A stretch of 64,000 nt of DNA, taken from positions 1,364,001-1,428,000 of the forward strand of contig JAQFVV010012509.1 in assembly GCA_028023455.1 (NCBI GenBank), written 5' to 3'. Below, piece after piece: positions 56,450-64,000 of this stretch (positions are counted from its first letter, which is position 1; every line of letters begins with the position of its first letter). The notes beneath the pieces are model-generated. The model had not been told where the DNA came from and did no database searches. It was given only the letters and a program-made list of their open reading frames with translations. Position numbers and translations under genes: made by a program. This DNA comes from Epiperipatus broadwayi (Eukaryota; Onychophora; Udeonychophora; Euonychophora; Peripatidae).

Positions 56450-59330
56450 CCCCACTCAAAAATAAGTCTAATGACAATCAAAATCTTCAAATTTAGAAGG
56501 TGGTAGATGTTTTCTGGGAGTTCTAGAAACTACCATTGGAGTTTCAACTGTTGCAGTAATGCAATCTTGTTGTTGATCAAGTTTGGCCTATTATTCATTT
56601 GCCTTCATTTCTAGTCTACCTTCTGAATCAGTTATTAGCATTTCTTTTCTTAACATCAAACTATTACACCATTCAATTTGACCAATTGTGAATATAGTAT
56701 CCCTGTAGGGGCGATCTATGTGAATTAGTTGTATTCTAAACTCTTTACAATTTGTCAACTTTACAAGTCATTTGTTTTGATAGCACTTTTTCAATTACTC
56801 CGGGTATTCACTGCCATTTGTTTCCCCTACTAAGAACTCCATAAAATTTTGGTTTTGATTTTTTTTAATAACCATAGATAATAACTCAGTTAATTGGGTA
56901 TGGCAAAAATGACCCATCAGCAATCCGACTGGAGTTCTCCCTCGTGTCATGCTGGGTGTAAAATGTAGGCTATACATCATCTCTACCAAGGCTTCAGGCA
57001 TGTTTTTAAATTTCATTTTATTCAAACTATATTTTAAACTTTGTACAGCTTTTTAAGAAATTCTGTTATTCTCCAGATACTGTTACTCTCCAGATAACAG
57101 GGAGGAGTATGAATATGCTTAATCCTTCTATGGTGAAAGAAATCTATAAATCATTGAGGCATGAATGTTGATTTTATATATTCATTATCGGTCACAATGA
57201 GATCAAGAAAATCATGGGTGGCAAAGATTTTACTTAATGCAGTTATAGTACATTCAGCACTGACATCAATCAATATAAGTATTGTGTCCATCCAATAAAT
57301 CCATATAGCCCAAATATATGGGAGTTCATGAAATCTTGGGTCTTCTCCATGTTTCTAATTGCTTGGGTAATAACTTAGTAGTCTGATGATGATTTGAATA
57401 TTTTAAAACTAAATTTTCAATATCCCCAATTATTTTAGGTCACCAAACATAAGAATAATGAAAGCTTTATGTAACAAATTTAGTACTTGAATTCTACTGG
57501 CACAATTCATGTTCAATATACATCCACAACAAATGAACAATCTCTCTCTCTCTTAATCCAAATTATATTATCTAATTCAGAGGGGTGGGTATTTAACCAA
57601 CCATTATTTATTCCTTTCATCAGCTGCACATAATCCTTATCTCATCTAGTCCTGTCTGCAATTGCAGCATTATTTATTACTTATGATTTCATTGAATCTA
57701 TGCAATTCATTTCTTTAACCATATATACCTTTTCTTTACAAGTGGGTAATCATGACAAGGTATACGCATGTCCAATTTCATTTCCCAGTTTAAACACTAG
57801 TTGATAATCAAAATGAGAAAATATATTTATCCAGCATTATATCTGCTGGCTTATCTAGTTGGGAATTTTTTTCTTGGAACTGAAAATTCCCATTACAGGG
57901 CAATGGTCTATACAAATCTTAAACTTCCACCCATAAATATATTCATGGAACTTCTTGATAGAAAATATGACAGCCAACACTTTTTTGTCAATTGGGCTAT
58001 AATTCTTTTCAGCCAATGTAAGGACATTCAAGATATAAGCAATCAGACATTCACCATCAAGGCACAGGTAAGAAATAACAGCTTCTACATCATATTCAGA
58101 TACATCAGCCATTATAACAATATCTAAATTGATCCAATAATGGGCCAATAAACTTTCTGTGGTTAACATCTCTTTTGCAATGTTAAAAGCCTCTTCATGC
58201 TCATTGTTCCAGGTTCAATGTTGTTTCTTTTTCATAAGTTGATACAGTGGAGACAAATAGTTTATTTTTTCTTTTATAAAACTCTCATAGAAATTTAAAA
58301 TTGCTAAAAACTCTTGCAAATTGTTCATATTTCTAAGTTTAACAGCATTCTTAATAGCTTTAACTTTATTAGGATCTGGAAACTGACCCTGCACATTTAT
58401 AACATGTCTGAGAAATTTTATTTCTTTTGTGGACTAAATACATTTGCTAACATTTATTTTTGCTTTTGACCTCACTCATTTTGAACAGATTAAATTTATC
58501 CAGTTTTCTAATTCTGCTTCTGTAGTATTGTGTAATCTAAATGTCATTCAGATAAGGAATTACACCATTTATGGATCTAAACAACATATCAATTTTTGCC
58601 TAGAAAACATTAGAAATGATACATATACCATAGGCAATTTATTGTATTTAATTAATCCCTTACTCTGATGCATTTTCTATTAGGAGGTATCTGGTAAAAA
58701 GCTACTTTCATATCTATCTTTGTGAAATAATTAGCCTTCTGTAACAATGCCAGTACTTCACAGACATTAGCTACTGGATATGATCCTGTCTTTGAATATT
58801 TATTGATGGTAACCATAAAATAACCACATAAGCAGAGTGTTCTATCTGGTTTAATTACTGTAACAATCAGTGTATCTCATGATGAATCTTCCATTGGCCT
58901 TAAAACCCCTTTTACAACTTGCTCTTTTATGATTTTCTCCACTTTCTCTCTTACAGCAAATGGCACTTTCCAAGGTTTGCAAATAATCAGTTGTGCATTT
59001 CTTATTAATTCCACATTCACTGGTCTTGTTCTTAATCCCGCTAATCCAGGCTTTAATCATTCCAGGTATCTTCTTTTCAAAAAGGTTTCCAAGTAGACAG
59101 TCTTTAATATATTCACACTTATACCCAAAGTTCAAACTAATTTTTACCCAGTAATGGGCTTACATCTTTATTTATTATGTGCAATACAAGGGATCTCCAT
59201 CTAGAATTCAATGACCTTACTGGCACTATTATCTTGCCATGAATATCAATCTTATTTCTGTTTATATCTGTCACAATTTTATTTGTCTTTCTTAATACAA
59301 AATTTTTTTTATGACTCAGTAATCTGAATC
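56450..59330 (-). pseudogene. Ty3/gypsy pol relic (RT-RNase H-integrase)
   Basis: A collinear gypsy polyprotein on the minus strand, broken by many stops. From its N-terminal side: CKPWKVPFAVREKVEKIIKE (about 58980-58920, before the reverse transcriptase), then VKGVLRPMEDS, TKIDMKVAFYQIP (RT motif near 58725-58690), and TGSYPVANVCEVL. At 58169-57855, one open piece contains IVIMADVSEYDVEAVISYL (RNase H first Asp), LTLAEKNYSPIDKKVLAVIF and KKFHEYIYGWKF. Integrase remains are DFLDLIVTDNEYI near 57190 and, at 57025-56795, a C-terminal EALVEMMYSLHFTPSMTRGR and TPVGLLMGHF. No LTR pair was found around it. It is of the same general type as the 48.5-kb relic. Confidence 0.88.
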
Positions 59331-59334
59331 CAAT

Positions 59335-60060
59335 CTTTGTGTGACTTAATTTCTTTATTCTATCAAATTCCTGTTTCTTAAATTGCAGTGTAATTTCATT
59401 TCATAACAGCTTAGTGTTCTAAGATTTTTTTAATGATCCTAATAAAACTATTTACTTATAGTAGGGTAAACCTAAAAATTATTTAAAGTGATTTATAATA
59501 AGTTGGTTTATTTATTTATTTCTTGATCACAGTAATGATTTATAGAGTTCTTGCTTACTGAGCTAGATTTGTGTATAAGTTATAAGGAGTATGTTTAGTG
59601 TTGTGAAAATCTAGATAATGATGATCCTGGTTGACACAAAAGGGAAATGTCATTTAAAGTCCATGCACCACATTTCATTTTATTATTTCTTTAAAAATTT
59701 AATTTATAGTGGGCCAATACATTAATGGTACTAAGTGTCCAGAGCATTGATGATGGTCAGAATGTTTTTAGTATCTCAGCATTATTTGACTTGTTGTATT
59801 TTGATGGTGTAGCACCTAGATATGTGCATCCAGATAATCATTGTTTGTATTCCTGCCCTAGGTTTTGCAGCAGCTAAATAATTAGCCTAGTCTATAATGG
59901 ACCATTTTCAAATAGTCACAAGAATGACTGTTGATTTATTTTTTATTGCTGATCATTCATAATGATAATTACTTTTGTGTAATGCTGATGAACTCAATAG
60001 TTAGTTCTGTGCTGATCTCTCATGCTCATTCCTTTTATATTATTTTATATTTTGATTATT
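59335..60060 (+). repeat. Dispersed repeat R, copy 3
   Basis: Direct homologue of 26868-27612. It directly joins the N-terminal edge of the gypsy pol relic, so it could be element leader sequence. TTTCTTTATTCTATC at its left end is shared with 26870. Confidence 0.65.
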
Positions 60061-60231
60061 TGGGATGATGATGGTTTCCCATCTCCTCCCAATTCTGCCC
60101 TAATGTGATGTACTGTTACAAGTGGCTACCCAATTGTGGGACTTGGTACTTTATATTCAAAAGTCCTATTTCCTGTACTTTTACAATATATATATATATG
60201 TTGATATGAAGATTTTCACGGGTTGCATATA

Positions 60232-61090
60232 TAAAAAGACATATTTTGCAGGTTCATTCATATTAAAAATTTAAATATTTATATACTGATGTTTCGACTT
60301 GATCACACAGTTATCAACTGGGCAATAAAAGATAGAAAGACGGTTGTAAAGGCACTATAATCACTGATTTGAAAAAAACTTTAAAGTTCCACCAATACCA
60401 AAAATGTTAAATTAAGAATGTTTTTTTAAAAAATCTTTCCAAATAGGAGGAAGTTTGCATGTATCATCTCGCTTATTGATACAATCAGGCCTTTTAAGTA
60501 TCTCAATGGCTTCTCAGATTTTGCACTGGTAGAGATTATCACATCTGGATATGATCCTGGTACTACAAAAATCAATTTTATGACCTGAATCTATAGTATG
60601 AAATGAGACTGCTGATGATGATGAGTGTTGTTTAACTGCATTAGCATGTTAATCTCTCCTAACACTGACACGACGATTACTCATACCTATGTAAGAAGCT
60701 TTACAATTTTCACACCACCATGAGATTCAAGAGGGATTGAATCCTTAGGCTTGGTTATTATATTGCTGATCTTTTGATGAGTAGAAAATGCTGTATTTAT
60801 AGCGTTTTAATATACATCCAATACTGTCTGTAGTTCCTTTTACAAATGGAACACAAATCCTAATAACTAATTTATCATCTTTTTGTTTCCTATTTTGTCC
60901 ATTTGGGGCTTGAAATAAGGCTTGTTTAATAAATTTATAATTATAACTATTTGCTAATAAAACACTATTAATATGACTTATTTCTTCTTTCAGATGTGAC
61001 TTATCTGAAAGGTTAATTGTTCTATTTAAAAGAGTTTTGGCTACAGAAACTGAGTTGGGTGATGATGAGAATGGAAATGCAAATATCTGT
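60232..61090 (-). mobile_element. Penelope-like element, 5'-truncated copy 2
   Basis: Second copy of the PLE at 15.9 kb, same strand. It covers the linker, GIY-YIG domain and 3' tail and is truncated at about 61090, so the polymerase is missing. The truncation point is part of a perfect 24-bp inverted repeat. The tail carries a decayed hammerhead-like TTGATAAC, GTCGAAACATC on the minus strand (about 60282-60318). Confidence 0.85.
60440..61050 (-). pseudogene. PLE linker and GIY-YIG endonuclease
   Basis: Minus-strand remains of the PLE C-terminus. The open piece upstream reads VAKTLLNRTINLSDKSHLKE, LLANSYNYKFIKQALFQAP and KGTTDSIGCILKRYKYSI. This linker is conserved with copy 1, and here is less broken, so it shows the region that is frameshifted there. 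After a stop near 60745, the endonuclease follows: WCENCKASYIGMSN, HANAVKQHSSSSA, HTIDSGHKIDF, EAIEILKRPD and PPIWK before 60440. One stop lies inside the helix (before HANAVK). Expected role: target nicking for PLE insertion; this copy is dead. Confidence 0.82.
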
Positions 61091-61117
61091 CCGTTTCCAT
61101 TCTCATCATCACCCAAC
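61054..61117. repeat. Perfect 24-bp inverted repeat at PLE truncation
   Basis: 61054-61077 (GTTGGGTGATGATGAG then AATGGAAA) and 61094-61117 are exact reverse complements with a 16-base loop. The right arm is not expected from the PLE sequence (copy 1 continues differently), so it is an inverted duplication made at insertion. Confidence 0.9.
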
Positions 61118-61120
61118 ATG

Positions 61121-61560
61121 CTTTATTGATTATTATAATTTTACCTTTATGGCTTTAGCTATGCTGATGCTATTAATATATGATAGATTTGAATTTGGTT
61201 CAGTCTCATATAGCTATTTAAGTTAGATAGCTGGAGTAAAAGACATTTTCATGTCTGAAAACTTCTGAGTTTCTACTTAAATATTACATATAAAGTAAGT
61301 GCTGGGTTTTGAGTAGATATTTTGTATCTAGTGTCTGAATATTCTAGCTCCTCATTGAGGTGAACCATAAGCTTGAAACCAATTAGTCTGGGGATAAGAG
61401 TATTCCAGATAGAGATTTTAAATATTTTCTCGTATTGCACTAATCAATTAAGAGCTTGTTTGAGCTATTGGCACGCTCTCTGTATTACATTTTTGTAAAT
61501 ACAAGCTTATAAAAGCAATGTCACGTTATATATGTCTTGCTTTATTGATTATTACAATGG
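61121..61560 (+). mobile_element. HHR family B unit with terminal repeats
   Basis: CTTTATTGATTATTA at 61121 and 61540 brackets a 419-bp period, suggesting one monomer plus the start of the next. The shared module is at 61195-61255 (GGTTCAGTCTCATATAGC, then AGACATTTTCATGTCTGA). The ribozyme motif at 61333-61400 has CCTCA + TTGAGGT + stem II + GAAA + ACCAATTAGT + C + TGGGG, outer helix GAATA/TATTC. The core C3 is T and position 9 is T. Confidence 0.75.
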
Positions 61561-61564
61561 GTGG

Positions 61565-63370
61565 TATGGACCAAAGATTTTCTACAATATGGATTGGAAG
61601 TTATATCAGAAGTTATCAGAATTATTAAGTTAGATAATGGATTTTGTGTCTGGGAAAATATAAGTCATCTAAGTAATCATTATGTGACACATCAAATGAA
61701 ATTGGCATTAAACTTATATTAGCCATTCCTAAATTAGAATTTAGTGTAAGAGTGTGAGGATACTTCCTCAATTGCACAAAATACAGAACAGTCTACTGAT
61801 AAGAATGTTAAAGCAAAGAACAGAGCAGGTGAAAATACTGTGGATTTAGGTGATGATTGTCAAATCAAGCTGAAAAAAAATATAAATCATGATGAAAGAA
61901 GACCTGTATCTCCCTTTAGACATCAGAAAAACTGGAATATGACCCAAGAAGTTTAAAGATTATTTACTCTGGACTATCTGTATATGCACATATGTTGTAA
62001 ATTAAAGTTTATTACTGAAAATTATAATTTGCATGCAGATAATATCTAGTCATTAATTACTTGCTAACTCTGCATTCTAAAAAATTAGCATATCAAATAC
62101 AAAATGAATATTAAATTATGTTAATTAGTGCAACTAAATACAGAGAAACTGAACTATAAAATTTAAAATAATGAAGTTTCCCACAAGGAGATAAAAAAGG
62201 CAGGGCTAAGTTAAAGATTTATTTGCATTTCTAAATACTCTGAAAATGAAGATTGTCAGTTAAACAAAATGATAAACTTGAAATGATATAAGACATCATT
62301 TGTTAAATATCTTAAATATAACTAAGAGTTAACGGATACTCAAGTTAGATTTTAATGTAAACAAGTTAAGGAAACTCTAATCAATGGACTATATTATTTA
62401 TTTGCAGTGTGTGAGATTCCCACACATAAACTTATTAACGTTTGTCCCAAAGTAAAGGGATGTTTGTTATTATTTCTATTATTATTTCATTATTATCATT
62501 TACCATTACTATTGATATTCATCAATCCTGGTATTATTATGAACATAATTCAATTTAAGATCATTGCTAATTTAAAATTGCATGCTTTTTGTTTGAATAA
62601 GTTCATATTTCAATATTTAACATCAATGCAGCATCCAGTTCAAAAATTATCTTTGCTTGAGATTCTGACTTTCTATTTATTCGCAGGAAGCATAGTTGAA
62701 ATTATTTATCATTTGAGAGGGTGATTTGATATTTTATATTTAATTTCAGCTAGCGGTATGCACTGGGACTTTTTATATATGAATGTTTGGAGTTCACAAA
62801 ATTTTAAATGATTAATATTAAGTGAAGCTGGAAATATAGTACATATTCCTGCTTCACCTAGTGCCAATGTCATCAGCCCTAGTCTGGGTTTGAATCCAAT
62901 CTTTATTAACTGACACCCATCTCATAATAGGTGGTAGTATATTTTAATCAATATTATAATCTTTTATATTTCATTAATCTTATTTTATAATTAAAACTAA
63001 CCTTTTTATAATAGTTTATTTATTTTATATTTGTAAAAATGTAGACATCTATAAAATGTTACAAATATTTCAAATTCTTTATTAAAGTTCATTTTCTTCT
63101 CATTTTCTTCAATTAATTCATGGGTAACATTTTATATTTATCTTTTAATCAATGTACGCTTGAGAATCAATTATTTAAACAATGTAGTATTTTAAGAAAT
63201 ATTTTGTAAATTTCTGCTTAAGTTTATGTCAAATATGTTGAAAGTCATTGTACCAAATTCCTAAAATTTTTCTGAATAAAATCTACATTTTTGTTAATCT
63301 AAACCTTAATTAAATAGATTTTGTTAGTACAATGACTGATAAACTTAATATGCTTGTTGTTGTTTTTTTT
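61565..63370. other. Mostly non-coding DNA
   Basis: 61780-61955 on the plus strand contains a short polar open stretch (TEQSTDKNVKAKNRAGENTV..., ending RHQKNWNMTQEV and a stop) that could be the end of a gypsy polyprotein. The evidence is weak. The rest shows no gene. Confidence 0.35.
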
Positions 63371-63376
63371 AATTAG

Positions 63377-63476
63377 CAAATCAACCCTTGGGGCATGTTC
63401 ATGCAGAGTTAGAGATTTTCCCTCCAAAGCAGGCACAAACTTCACAGAACTGCTTAGAGCGATTACAATTGGTGGA
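63377..63476 (+). other. Possible host exon
   Basis: A GC-richer stretch preceded by a pyrimidine tract and a TTTAATTAG acceptor-like site at 63360-63376, and followed by GGAG|GTCAGT, a good donor-like site. Two frames are open across it; one reads GHVHAELEIFPPKQAQTSQN then CLERLQLVE. I do not recognise the protein. If read through, that frame stops near 63500. The sequence to 63830 stays GC-richer than average, and could be exon or UTR. Confidence 0.3.
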
Positions 63477-63839
63477 GGTCAGTGTAGATTCAATCCTTTA
63501 GATAAGGCCAGATCACATAAATAGTGGATCTTTGATAAGAGAGATTATTGAGTTTACTGGAGAGAAGTGATTAATCTATATATACATCGTGCCTAAAGAA
63601 ATGACGGGGTGAAAAGATCGGTCGTTTGCTTCCCAGAGGTCTGTTCCACCAACTCACCCATGCCTTTCCAGTGCTTAAACATCTAGCCGGAGACTGTCTG
63701 TGTCGAGGAAGCCTGCAAATAATCTGACTGTATAAATGCCTGTTTACAGCCATGGAATGCCTACTGATTGATTCTGAGGTAACGTCCAATTTGCAGCAAG
63801 CCATTGATTCCATTTTACTTGTTTTCCAAATCAATACTA

Positions 63840-64000
63840 ATGTATATTTTATATATCTGTGTGATGTTTATACGGCTTGGTTTAAATGCGTCTTTTAATT
63901 TTATTAAATTTAAAATATCAATTCTTATAAAATCTTACATTATTTTGATGCGGCAAATTAAATTAATTTTGTTGGTTTATTTAGAATATTTGATTTACTG
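63840..64000. other. AT-rich end of window
   Basis: No feature seen. Confidence 0.4.

Overview
This is an AT-rich (by eye roughly 70% A+T or more) metazoan nuclear window with no intact host gene that I can recognise. It is built almost entirely of transposable elements and their relics. Penelope-like elements (PLEs) with GIY-YIG endonuclease, a Merlin DNA transposon, Ty3/gypsy-type LTR elements, RTE-type LINE tails, tRNA-derived SINE-like boxes and a large set of hammerhead-ribozyme (HHR) repeats together point to an invertebrate animal. I cannot name the species. Almost every reading frame is broken, so the proteins are described as pseudogenes.

Layout. 1-15.9 kb is non-coding AT-rich DNA with two SINE-like heads, a small GC-rich island, one inverted HHR repeat (2.8-3.1 kb), a 33-bp-arm hairpin (10.4 kb) and one copy of a dispersed repeat (12.4-13.2 kb). 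15.9-17.2 kb is a 5'-truncated PLE on the minus strand. 17.57-23.33 kb is a nested structure: a minus-strand, apparently non-autonomous LTR retrotransposon whose upstream LTR was interrupted by a 2.8-kb Merlin element with an 8-bp target duplication; the other LTR preserves the empty site. 23.3-24.4 kb is a coiled-coil gag-like relic. 26.9-29.1 kb is a large inverted structure centred on an HHR pair. 30.5-31.5 kb is a tandem and inverted HHR cluster with a 465-bp monomer period. 33.6-36.9 kb is a nearly complete PLE flanked by about 705-bp direct repeats (pseudo-LTRs), its frame broken by one internal stop, one 1-base frameshift and a late stop. 37.4-38.3 kb is another tandem and inverted HHR family (444-bp period). 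39.9-43.8 kb holds LINE tails and further HHR repeats. 44.5-48.1 kb is a gypsy-type LTR element with a zinc-knuckle gag and an unusual leader of tandem primer-binding-site-like repeats. 48.5-49.6 kb is a gypsy pol relic, 49.8-50.65 kb more HHR units, 54.4-55.9 kb HHR-A repeats, 56.5-59.3 kb a gypsy pol relic (minus), 60.2-61.1 kb a second copy of the first PLE, and 61.1-61.5 kb an HHR unit. A possible host exon lies near 63.4 kb.

The most interesting system is the set of HHR repeats. At least four sequence families (called A-D here) carry type I hammerhead cores with very short palindromic stem III. Their monomers are about 420-465 bp, occur as partial tandems and as head-to-head inverted copies, and A, B and C share a second conserved module upstream of the ribozyme. 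This matches what is known of animal retrozymes (small non-autonomous retroelements thought to be mobilised by PLE machinery through circular RNA). PLEs, whose pseudo-LTRs are known to carry related ribozymes, sit in the same window.
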